The notes beneath the pieces were generated by a model. It saw nothing but the letters and a program-made list of their open reading frames with translations, ran no database searches and was not told where the DNA came from. From assembly GCA_945900695.1 (NCBI GenBank), contig CAMDJU010000125.1, forward strand, positions 1 through 7,672: a stretch of 7,672 nucleotides of DNA, written 5' to 3'. Each line of letters opens with the position of its first letter. The first letter of the stretch is position 1. Both the position numbers and the translations under genes were made by a program. Positions 1 to 5,618 of the stretch are shown here, piece after piece. This DNA comes from Bordetella parapertussis (GTDB taxonomy: Bacteria > Pseudomonadota > Gammaproteobacteria > Burkholderiales > Burkholderiaceae_C).

Positions 1-85
1 GCTCCACCCCCTTGGACTTGAGGATGTTTTTGGCCCGAACACAGTAAGGGCAAACCGCGGTGGTGTACATCTTGATGGGGGGCAT
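1..85 (-). CDS. grxC: Glutaredoxin 3 (GrxC), N-terminal part, cut by window edge
   Basis: Only the first 28 codons are in the window; the rest lies beyond base 1. The visible protein begins MPPIKMYTTAVCPYCVRAKN, with the CPYC dithiol active site (Cys12 and Cys15) directly after the first beta strand, as in glutaredoxin 3. Members of this family are small cytoplasmic thiol-disulfide oxidoreductases that use glutathione to reduce ribonucleotide reductase and mixed disulfides. The start is supported by an AAGGA ribosome-binding site at 91-95, five bases upstream. It follows the rhodanese gene on the same strand after 62 bases that hold a hairpin. In many proteobacteria the next gene would be secB, which cannot be checked here. 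Confidence in the family is high because CPYC and its context are diagnostic. Confidence 0.93.
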   Translation of the reverse strand, partial: MPPIKMYTTAVCPYCVRAKNILKSKGVE

Positions 86-116
86 GGGGTTCCTTTCAGG
101 TCACGGGCAGATTTAT

Positions 117-137
117 CAGCCAATAGGCCATTGGCTG
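117..137 (-). other. Perfect 8-bp hairpin between rhodanese and grxC
   Basis: CAGCCAAT (117-124) and ATTGGCTG (130-137) form a perfect inverted repeat with the five-base loop AGGCC. It lies 10 bases past the rhodanese stop codon and ahead of the grxC ribosome-binding site. On the transcribed strand the stem is followed by ATAAATCTG rather than a run of T, so it is not a classical intrinsic terminator. An overlapping alternative stem, GGCCA (126-130) with TGGCC (136-140), excludes the first. It may trim or stabilise the rhodanese transcript or modulate read-through into grxC; that role is inference. Confidence 0.5.
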
Positions 138-147
138 GCCGAGGGTA

Positions 148-555
148 TCAGGCCTTTTCGGTGGGCATATTGGCGTCACGCCAAGCTTTGAGGCCGCCCT
201 GCAAACAAAACACTTGCTCATAGCCGAGTTTTTTGGCGCTGGACGCAGCGCGCTGGGCGCGCTGGCCGCTGGCGCAAACCATCAACAAGGGGGTGGCTTT
301 GTTCTTGGACACCTGGGGCAACTGCGCCTCCAATTGCTCCAAACCCAGGTTGTGGGCGGCCACGATGTGACCGGTTGCAAACTCTTCAGGGGAGCACACA
401 TCAATGACCACGGCTTTCTCGCGGTTGATTTTGAACACCGCGTCATTGACGCTCAAACCCGGTGCGCTCACGCTTTGCAAGGTGGGCAACAACAGCAAAA
501 GGCCAGAGGTCAGCGCGATGCTGATGAGCATCCAATTGTCGGCAATGAAGGTCAA
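148..555 (-). CDS. Membrane-anchored rhodanese-like sulfurtransferase (YibN type)
   Basis: A 135-residue protein with one N-terminal hydrophobic segment (about residues 8-25, rich in Leu/Ile) followed by a single rhodanese domain (about 35-132). Visible rhodanese marks are the IDVCSPEEFATGHI segment (51-64) and the active-site loop CASGQRAQRA with catalytic Cys94. The family moves sulfane sulfur through a cysteine persulfide; the anchor suggests the domain sits at the inner membrane, probably facing the cytoplasm. Cys54 replaces the Arg usually found in the IDVREPEEF-like motif, giving an extra cysteine. The start is a TTG at 553-555, chosen because AGGA lies six bases upstream; the alternative ATG at 529-531 has no ribosome-binding site and would remove part of the anchor. 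It precedes grxC on the same strand, as yibN precedes grxC in E. coli. The physiological sulfur acceptor is unknown. Confidence 0.88.
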   Translation of the reverse strand: MTFIADNWMLISIALTSGLLLLLPTLQSVSAPGLSVNDAVFKINREKAVVIDVCSPEEFATGHIVAAHNLGLEQLEAQLPQVSKNKATPLLMVCASGQRAQRAASSAKKLGYEQVFCLQGGLKAWRDANMPTEKA

Positions 556-637
556 CGGGTGTCCTGTTCTGTGGGGGTGAAAAACAGCTATTCTAAAATC
601 ACCCGCTTTGCCCTGCCCTCAGCCCCCTCAAAAGACC
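556..637. promoter_or_regulatory. Divergent promoter region between rhodanese and gpmA
   Basis: This 82-base gap lies between the divergent starts of the rhodanese-grxC group and gpmA, so promoters for both should lie here. An A/T-rich island at 580-599 stands out from GC-rich surroundings. On the plus strand it holds TAAAAT (594-599) and TATTCT (589-594); on the minus strand it holds TAGAAT. These are plausible -10 elements, but no convincing -35 element was found at normal spacing for any of them. GGGTGA (575-580) and TCACCC (599-604) form a 6-bp inverted repeat around the island and could be an operator or chance. No strong ribosome-binding site precedes gpmA. Confidence 0.4.
562..565 (-). 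promoter_or_regulatory. Ribosome-binding site deciding the TTG start of the rhodanese
   Basis: AGGA on the minus strand ends six bases before the TTG codon at 553-555. The first downstream ATG (529-531) has no purine-rich sequence at the right distance, so this site favours the TTG start. Confidence 0.5.
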
Positions 638-1381
638 ATGTACAAGCTTGTCCTACTTCGCCACGGCGAATCCACTTGGAATCTGGAAAACCGCTTCACC
701 GGTTGGACCGATGTTGACCTCACCCCCACGGGGGTGACCCAGGCCCAGGCCGCCGGCCAGCTGCTCAAAGCCGAGGGTTTTGAGTTTGATGTGGCCTACA
801 CCAGCGTGCTCAAACGCGCCATCCACACCCTGTGGCATTGCCTGGACGGCATGGACCGCCAATGGCTGCCGGTGACCCACAGCTGGCGTTTGAACGAGCG
901 CCACTACGGGGCGCTGCAAGGCCTGAACAAGGCCGACATGGCCAAGCAATATGGCGCCGAGCAGGTGCTGATTTGGCGCCGCAGCTACGACACACCGCCT
1001 CCGGCGCTGAGTGAGAGCGACCCGCGCAGCGAGCGTGGCGACCTGCGCTACGCACAGCTGCCCACCGATCAAGTGCCGCTGACCGAGTGCTTGCAAGACA
1101 CCGTGGCGCGGGTGTTGCCGTTTTGGAACGAGTCCATCGCCCCCGCCATCCTGTCGGGGCAGCGGGTGCTGGTGGCCGCCCATGGCAATTCCATCCGGGC
1201 CATGGTGAAATACCTGGATCAAGTCTCAGAACAAGACATCGTGGGCCTGAACATCCCCAACGGCATCCCCTTGGTGTACGAACTCGACGCCCAATTGCGC
1301 CCCTTGGGGCACCGCTATTTGGGCGACCCCGAAGCGGCAGCCAAAGCCGCCGCAGCGGTGGCCCAACAGGGCCGGGCTTGA
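638..1381 (+). CDS. gpmA: 2,3-bisphosphoglycerate-dependent phosphoglycerate mutase
   Basis: A 247-residue cytoplasmic enzyme interconverting 3-phosphoglycerate and 2-phosphoglycerate in glycolysis and gluconeogenesis through a phosphohistidine. The histidine-phosphatase signature [10 protein letters not shown] puts the phosphorylated residue at His9 after Arg8. The other active-site residues are visible: Arg60 in SVLKRA, Glu87 in [12 protein letters not shown] and His182 in AAHGNSIRA. The C-terminal tail, ending [10 protein letters not shown], is the kind that closes over the active site in dPGMs; length matches the E. coli enzyme (about 250). The reading frame is open back to a TTG at 608, but ATG 638 is chosen because homologues begin with a few residues before the first strand ([12 protein letters not shown]). 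It faces away from the rhodanese gene and is followed after 115 bases by the S41 peptidase. Many gammaproteobacteria have cofactor-independent gpmM at the comparable position. Confidence 0.96.
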   Translation: MYKLVLLRHGESTWNLENRFTGWTDVDLTPTGVTQAQAAGQLLKAEGFEFDVAYTSVLKRAIHTLWHCLDGMDRQWLPVTHSWRLNERHYGALQGLNKADMAKQYGAEQVLIWRRSYDTPPPALSESDPRSERGDLRYAQLPTDQVPLTECLQDTVARVLPFWNESIAPAILSGQRVLVAAHGNSIRAMVKYLDQVSEQDIVGLNIPNGIPLVYELDAQLRPLGHRYLGDPEAAAKAAAAVAQQGRA

Positions 1382-1496
1382 TGCCACAGCCCCAAGGCAA
1401 CATGGCGGGTCGGGTCTTGCCCGAGCTTGGCAGCGCACGGTCCCCGTGCCCGTTGTATATTGCACGCTTATTCATTCGCAGCTGCGGCAGGACAAC
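1382..1496 (+). promoter_or_regulatory. gpmA-ctpA intergenic region with two small hairpins
   Basis: The 115-base gap holds two inverted repeats: TCGGG (1410-1414) with CCCGA (1420-1424), and GCACGG (1435-1440) with CCGTGC (1444-1449). Neither has a T run after it, so termination of gpmA here is uncertain. An A/T-rich stretch, TTGTATATT (1453-1461), could supply a -10 for the peptidase, but TTGGCA (1427-1432) is too far upstream for a normal sigma-70 spacer. AGGA at 1489-1492 lies four bases before the peptidase ATG and fits a ribosome-binding site. Confidence 0.35.
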
Positions 1497-2942
1497 ATGG
1501 GTCAAAAACTGAAAATCGTGAGCTGGGTCTCGATTGGTGCCTTGGTGGGTTCCCTGACCACCTTGTCTCTGCATTCGGGTGCCCGCAGCGCCATGTCTCC
1601 CCTGCCCCTAGAGGAGTTGCAGCAACTGGCCGCCGTGTTCAGCATGGTCAAGAGCGATTACGTTGAAGCGGTGGATGACAAAAAACTGATCTCTGACGCG
1701 ATCGCCGGCATGGTGTCCAGCTTAGATCCCCATTCACAATACTTTGACAAAAAATCCTACAAAGAGTTTCGCGAAGGCACGGCCGGCAGGTTTGTCGGTG
1801 TGGGCATCGAAATCACCCAAGAAGACGGACTGGTCAAGGTGGTCTCCCCCATCGAAGGCTCTCCAGCTGACCGGGGCGGCATCAAATCTGGCGACCTGAT
1901 CACCAAGGTGGACGAAACCGCGGTGCGCGGCCTGAGCCTGAACGAAGCCGTCAAACGCATGCGCGGCGAGCCCCGCACCAAAGTGGTTTTGACCATCTTC
2001 CGCAAGTCCGAAAACCGCACATTCCCTGTCACCATCGTGCGCGAAGAGATCAAAGTGGTGAGCGTCAAAGGCAAACCCATTGAGCCCGGTTACGGTTGGG
2101 TGCGGCTGACCCAGTTCCAAGAGCGCACGGTCGAGGACATGGTCAGAAAGTTGGAAGACATTTACAACCAAGATCCACAACTCAAAGGCTTGGTGCTGGA
2201 CTTGCGCAACGACCCCGGCGGTTTGCTTGATGCGGCGGTGGCGGTGTCGGCTGTTTTCTTGCCTGAGGATGTGACCGTGGTGTCCACCAACGGACAATTG
2301 GAAGAAAGCAAATACATCTACAAAGCCTCGCCAAAGTTCTATTTGCGCCGTGGGGCCGACCCGGTGCGGCGCTTGACAGAAACGACCAAGGGCATTTACA
2401 AAAAGATACCGCTGGTGGTGTTGGTCAATGAAGGATCGGCCTCGGCCAGCGAAATCGTGGCTGGCGCTTTGCAAGACCACAAACGCGCCACCGTGATGGG
2501 CAGCCAAACCTTTGGCAAAGGCTCGGTGCAAACCGTGCGCCAACTGGGCCCCGACACGGCCCTCAAAATCACCACTGCGCGCTACTACACCCCCAGCGGG
2601 CGCTCGATCCAAGCCAAAGGCATCATGCCCGATGTGTTGATCGATGACACCTTGGAGGGCAGCCCTTACGCCGTTTTGCGCACCCGCGAAGCCGACCTGG
2701 AAAAACACCTCAACAGCGGCCAAGGCGCTGAGGTGAAAGACCCGGCGCGTGAAAAGGCCCGCGAGGCGGCCCTCAAGCGCTTGGAGGAAGAATCCAAAAA
2801 GCCCAACAGCGAGCGCCGCCCGCCTGAGTTGGGCAGCGCGGAGGACTTTCCGCTGCAACAAGCCATCAACCAACTCAAAGGTCGCCCAGTGGTGGTCAGC
2901 AAGACCCAAACCGAACGCCCTGCCGAGAAAAAGGAGCAATGA
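1497..2942 (+). CDS. ctpA: Carboxy-terminal processing peptidase, S41 family, with PDZ domain
   Basis: A 481-residue envelope serine protease. Order of parts: a short basic N-terminus and hydrophobic segment (about 6-25; uncleaved anchor or signal peptide), a helical part with DPHSQYF (77-83), a PDZ domain (about 98-184, starting GVGIEI, with GGIKSGDLI), the S41 core (about 185-385), and a charged, probably helical tail (about 410-481, rich in Lys/Glu/Arg). The Ser-Lys dyad is visible: Ser316 in GSASASEI and Lys341 in FGKGSVQ, with Gln345 four residues on, the spacing seen in CtpB/CtpA. The family trims C-termini of periplasmic or membrane proteins; the PDZ domain senses the substrate C-terminus. 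The frame extends to a GTG at 1446, but ATG 1497 has AGGA upstream and begins the expected MGQKLK leader. The stop overlaps the MoeB-like start by 4 bases, so the two are probably co-translated. Substrates cannot be read from sequence. Confidence 0.95.
   Translation: MGQKLKIVSWVSIGALVGSLTTLSLHSGARSAMSPLPLEELQQLAAVFSMVKSDYVEAVDDKKLISDAIAGMVSSLDPHSQYFDKKSYKEFREGTAGRFVGVGIEITQEDGLVKVVSPIEGSPADRGGIKSGDLITKVDETAVRGLSLNEAVKRMRGEPRTKVVLTIFRKSENRTFPVTIVREEIKVVSVKGKPIEPGYGWVRLTQFQERTVEDMVRKLEDIYNQDPQLKGLVLDLRNDPGGLLDAAVAVSAVFLPEDVTVVSTNGQLEESKYIYKASPKFYLRRGADPVRRLTETTKGIYKKIPLVVLVNEGSASASEIVAGALQDHKRATVMGSQTFGKGSVQTVRQLGPDTALKITTARYYTPSGRSIQAKGIMPDVLIDDTLEGSPYAVLRTREADLEKHLNSGQGAEVKDPAREKAREAALKRLEEESKKPNSERRPPELGSAEDFPLQQAINQLKGRPVVVSKTQTERPAEKKEQ
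2931..2936 (+). promoter_or_regulatory. Closely spaced ribosome-binding site for the MoeB-like gene
   Basis: AAGGAG lies inside the last codons of ctpA and ends two bases before the ATG at 2939, shorter than usual. With the ATGA stop-start overlap, this suggests ribosomes ending ctpA re-initiate here. Confidence 0.5.
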
Positions 2943-3697
2943 CCGACGACCAGTTGCTGCGCTACTCTCGCCACATCTTGCTCGATGAGGTGGGTGTAGA
3001 AGGCCAGCAACGGTGGCTAGCTGCCCATGCCCTGGTGATTGGTGCCGGGGGTTTGGGCTCCCCGGTGGCCTTGTATTTGGCCGCCAGCGGGGTCGGCCAC
3101 ATCACCGTGGTGGACCATGACAGCGTGGACCTGACCAATTTGCAGCGCCAAATTGCCCACACCACAGCCCGCGTGGGCCAAACCAAAGCCAACTCAGCTG
3201 CGACGGCCATGCAAGCCCTCAACCCCGATGTGCAGGTGCACGCCTTGACCGAGCGGGCCGATGCGCTATTGCTCAACGCCTTGGTGGCGCAAAGCCAGGT
3301 GGTGATCGATTGCTGCGATAACTTTGAAACCCGCCAAGCGGTGAATGCCGCCTGCGTGCAACACCGTGTCCCGCTGGTCTCAGGCGCGGTGATCCGCTGG
3401 GATGGCCAGGTGACGGTGTTTGACGCCCGCGCCAGCGACTCACCCTGCTACGCCTGCGTGTTTGCGCCGGACCAACCGCCGCCCGAAGTGCAATGCGCCA
3501 CCATGGGCGTGCTGGCCCCCTTGGTGGGGGTGATTGGCAGTGTGCAAGCCACTGAGGCCCTCAAACTGCTCGCGGGCGTGGGCTCCAGCTTGATGGGTCG
3601 CTTGCAAATGCTGGATGGTCGGCACATGGCTTGGAGCGAATTGCGCTTGCTGCGCCAGCCCGATTGCCCGGTGTGCGGCAGCAGCCACACACACTGA
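2939..3697 (+). CDS. moeB: MoeB/ThiF/HesA-type E1-like adenylyltransferase
   Basis: A 252-residue single-domain E1-like enzyme. Enzymes of this family adenylate the C-terminal Gly-Gly of a ubiquitin-like sulfur carrier (MoaD for molybdopterin, ThiS for thiazole) so that it can become a thiocarboxylate. Visible marks: the nucleotide loop GAGGLGSP (35-42), VDHDSVDLTNLQRQI (58-72) with Asp59 and Arg70 in the ATP pocket, DCCDNFETR (124-132) with conserved Asp127, and a zinc site from CYAC (Cys170, Cys173) and CPVC (Cys243, Cys246). Cys186 in CATMGVLAP lies near the crossover-loop cysteine of ThiF-type enzymes, so MoeB and ThiF roles are hard to separate. There is no C-terminal rhodanese domain as in eukaryotic MOCS3. 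The start overlaps the ctpA stop by 4 bases. No sulfur-carrier gene is in the window. The family is sure; the exact carrier is not. Confidence 0.9.
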   Translation: MTDDQLLRYSRHILLDEVGVEGQQRWLAAHALVIGAGGLGSPVALYLAASGVGHITVVDHDSVDLTNLQRQIAHTTARVGQTKANSAATAMQALNPDVQVHALTERADALLLNALVAQSQVVIDCCDNFETRQAVNAACVQHRVPLVSGAVIRWDGQVTVFDARASDSPCYACVFAPDQPPPEVQCATMGVLAPLVGVIGSVQATEALKLLAGVGSSLMGRLQMLDGRHMAWSELRLLRQPDCPVCGSSHTH

Positions 3698-3709
3698 GCA
3701 GCTGTCACC

Positions 3710-4300
3710 TCATGGGCACGGACCATGGCGTTGTCGAAACTCGCGCGGGCGCATGGCTTGGGGTTGGCCAAACAAGCCCAGGCGGTTGATGGCGGCTTGT
3801 TGCTGCTGAAACACGTAAGGTCCAGGGTCGCGGCGAAATTGGTATGACCAGGCATGGCCTTGCGCCACCAAACGCGCGCCCACGTCTTCACCGTTGACAA
3901 ACACGTTGGCCAACCAGCGGCCATGGTCATCCACATCATTCAATTGAATGGTCACTCGCTGGCCCCACACCAGCCGGGCCAAGGCCTCGCGCGACTGCAT
4001 GCCCCAGGCTTGGCACACCTCGGGGGCGTCAATGCCTTTGATGCGCAACTTCTGGCTGGCTCCGCCCTGGGCGGGTTGCACATGCAAGGTGTCGCCATCG
4101 ACCACTTTGGTGACCCAGCCCACCCATTGCGATGCGGGCTTGGCAAGGGCTGCGGTCTGCGCCAAGGGTTTCAGGGGTGGGGCCCCGCCATCGGCCAAAG
4201 CCACTGGCGCTGCGGCCAGCGCCCACCAAGGCCAACACAGCCACAGGCGCAACAGGCCCCAGGCCCGGCCAAAGATCGGCAGATGTTGCAAATGACCCAT
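3710..4300 (-). CDS. Secreted staphylococcal-nuclease-like (SNase) enzyme
   Basis: A 196-residue protein with an apparent signal peptide: basic start, hydrophobic stretch (about 14-36) and a likely cleavage after ALA (residues 34-36). The mature part is one SNase (OB-fold) domain (about 58-178). Motifs match S. aureus nuclease: VVDGDTL (67-72) and RIKGIDAPE, where Arg86 and Glu94 correspond to catalytic Arg35 and Glu43; Arg128 in DDHGRWLANVFVNG corresponds to Arg87; Asp68 and Asp91 fit the calcium site. It is therefore probably an active calcium-dependent nuclease of DNA and RNA acting in the periplasm or outside the cell. Two mature cysteines (96 and 195) could form a disulfide. ATG 4300 is chosen because the signal peptide starts there; the frame is open further upstream without a credible start, and the ribosome-binding site is weak. 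It follows the DUF429 gene by 41 bases and converges with moeB across 12 bases. Confidence 0.88.
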   Translation of the reverse strand: MGHLQHLPIFGRAWGLLRLWLCWPWWALAAAPVALADGGAPPLKPLAQTAALAKPASQWVGWVTKVVDGDTLHVQPAQGGASQKLRIKGIDAPEVCQAWGMQSREALARLVWGQRVTIQLNDVDDHGRWLANVFVNGEDVGARLVAQGHAWSYQFRRDPGPYVFQQQQAAINRLGLFGQPQAMRPREFRQRHGPCP

Positions 4301-4341
4301 GGTGCGCGGCCCAGTCTCCCTGTTGATCGAGTCAGTTTTGG

Positions 4342-5181
4342 TCAAGGCTGCGGGGCCGGCCAGGGGGCAGTGACGATCCACCCCTCTAAGGGGTCGAGCT
4401 GAGCGGGCAAGCCACACAAAGCGTCGCCTTGGGCGCGGCGCTGCGCGGCCCAGGCCGCTTGCATCAAACACAACACCGCGTCCAAGCTGTCTCCACTGGC
4501 GTCTTGCACCAAAGCGTCTCGTTGGGCATGGCTGAGCACCAAGCGCATCTCCAAGGCCTGGCCCATCTCCATGGTATGGATCAGGTCCTTGCGCGCGATC
4601 AAACGCTCGGGGGTTTGTTTGGCGCGGTCATCGCTTTTGTAACTGCGCCCACCCAACACCGCACGGGCCAGCAAACCCGGATAAGCCTCCAAGGCGACGC
4701 GGCGCGTGTCTCCAGCATGCAAACCTGGGAAATGCACCCCAGCTTGGATCAACACCGGCACGCCCGCGTGCAGCATGAAGGCCACCGGTGGGTTGACCCA
4801 TTTCATCGACGGGCTCGAACCCGCAGGGCCATCGGTGGCGCGGTGAGCGAACTTTTGGCCCACGGGCCTGGCATCGCAAAAGGCTTTGAAGGTGGCGCGA
4901 ATTTGCGCGCGGTCCAAGGACGCGTAGTGATCCATGCAAGCACGCCAAGTTTGGGGCCAATTCAACTGTGCCACCAACGCACGCGGCAAGCCAAACGGCA
5001 AATCAAAGCCACCGACCCATTCGGCTTCTTGCGCCATCACCTGGCCCCATTCGGTCAGGCTGTCACAGCGTTGCAAGCGCTCCAGGTGCACACGGGCACC
5101 TTGGCAGCGACCCCAGGCCAACACAATGGGTTTTCGTCGGGTCGGGCTGCTGCTGAAGTCGCAGCCCAGCAAGGCCACCAT
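4342..5181 (-). CDS. DUF429 protein, predicted RNase H-like fold nuclease
   Basis: A 279-residue soluble protein with no signal peptide. It resembles the DUF429 family, described as a predicted nuclease with an RNase H fold and with no established cellular role. Visible marks: LLGCDFSSSPT at the N-terminus (first-strand Asp8), WVGGFDLPFGLPR (55-67; Asp60), ALEAYPGLLAR (163-173; Glu165), YKSDD (181-185) and GDSLDAVLCLMQAAWA (230-245; Asp231 and Asp234). Scattered acidic residues at strand ends are what an RNase H-type metal site would need; whether they form one here is inference. ATG 5181 is preferred because it leaves 7 bases after the BLUF stop and starts just before the first strand; a TTG at 5202 in the same frame would overlap the BLUF gene. 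Neither has a clear ribosome-binding site, which fits translation coupled to the upstream gene. Five genes in a row here point leftward. Confidence 0.8.
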   Translation of the reverse strand: MVALLGCDFSSSPTRRKPIVLAWGRCQGARVHLERLQRCDSLTEWGQVMAQEAEWVGGFDLPFGLPRALVAQLNWPQTWRACMDHYASLDRAQIRATFKAFCDARPVGQKFAHRATDGPAGSSPSMKWVNPPVAFMLHAGVPVLIQAGVHFPGLHAGDTRRVALEAYPGLLARAVLGGRSYKSDDRAKQTPERLIARKDLIHTMEMGQALEMRLVLSHAQRDALVQDASGDSLDAVLCLMQAAWAAQRRAQGDALCGLPAQLDPLEGWIVTAPWPAPQP

Positions 5182-5188
5182 GTCCGGG

Positions 5189-5614
5189 TCAGCCGCGCCC
5201 AATGATGGATGCGGTGGCCATCAACTCTTCCAGCAAAGCCAGCGACACGCCGCCAGAGACGGCATAAGGGTCGAGGTCGTGGGTTTCAGAGTACTTCAGA
5301 ACAATCGAGGTGTTCAAGCGCGTGAGGTTGACTTGGCCCATGGTCCACCCCCCAAAGCGGCGCTCTTTGATTTCTTCGTACAACAAGATCACCACATCGC
5401 GGTGGCGCTCATCGTTGGCGATTTGGTGATACAAGGCGTTGACCTGGTTGCGCCCACCCTCCAAGGCCTGCAAATAAATGCCGCCGCCATAGCACAAGAT
5501 GCCGGTGATGCCGTTGGACAAATTGTGTTCGCGCGAAGACGCCAAGATGGAATCAGTGGGACTGCCGCTGTCGGGGTTGACGGAGCGGCTGACATAAATC
5601 ATTCGAACCAGCAT
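5189..5614 (-). CDS. Short stand-alone BLUF-domain blue-light sensor
   Basis: A 141-residue protein, almost wholly one BLUF domain that binds FAD and senses blue light through a hydrogen-bond switch around the flavin. The key residues align with the Slr1694 pattern shifted by one: Tyr7 in MIYVSR, Asn31 in NLSNGITG, Gln49 in YLQALEG, Trp90 and Met92 in GGWTMGQV. Photochemistry is therefore expected to be intact. No effector domain (EAL, cyclase or HTH) is fused, so like other short BLUF proteins it must act through a partner protein or its own oligomeric state; the last 40 residues form the helical cap that usually transmits the signal. ATG 5614 lies 4 bases after the folE stop, and its ribosome-binding site is inside folE, so it should be expressed together with FolE. 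DUF429 follows by 7 bases. The partner is unknown. Confidence 0.94.
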   Translation of the reverse strand: MLVRMIYVSRSVNPDSGSPTDSILASSREHNLSNGITGILCYGGGIYLQALEGGRNQVNALYHQIANDERHRDVVILLYEEIKERRFGGWTMGQVNLTRLNTSIVLKYSETHDLDPYAVSGGVSLALLEELMATASIIGRG

Positions 5615-5618
5615 GGGG

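Noticed and set aside
810..1574. 254-codon minus-strand frame running through gpmA and its downstream gap
   Set aside because: Arg/Pro/Cys-rich low-complexity product opposite gpmA, with no domain and no sensible context.
1734..2939. Long open frame (401 codons) on the minus strand opposite ctpA
   Set aside because: It mirrors a clear S41 peptidase with intact motifs; its His/Ala/Gly/Phe-rich product has no recognisable domain, and such antisense frames are common in GC-rich coding DNA.
2939..3697. Bacterial ubiquitin-like conjugation or antiphage system suggested by an E1-like gene overlapping a protease
   Set aside because: The protease is an S41 PDZ enzyme, not a JAMM deubiquitinase, and there is no E2-like or ubiquitin-like gene. 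The E1 has the plain MoeB/ThiF layout.
3698..3709. Shared terminator between convergent moeB and SNase genes
   Set aside because: The gap is only 12 bases and holds no stem or T run; any termination signal would have to lie within coding sequence and none was evident.
4381..4393. CCCCT-CTA-AGGGG hairpin
   Set aside because: It lies inside the DUF429 coding region, is only 5 bp long and has no T run after it.
4429..5205. 258-codon open frame on the plus strand opposite DUF429
   Set aside because: Antisense to a recognisable family; composition rich in His, Gln and Arg is typical of a shadow frame and no motif is seen.
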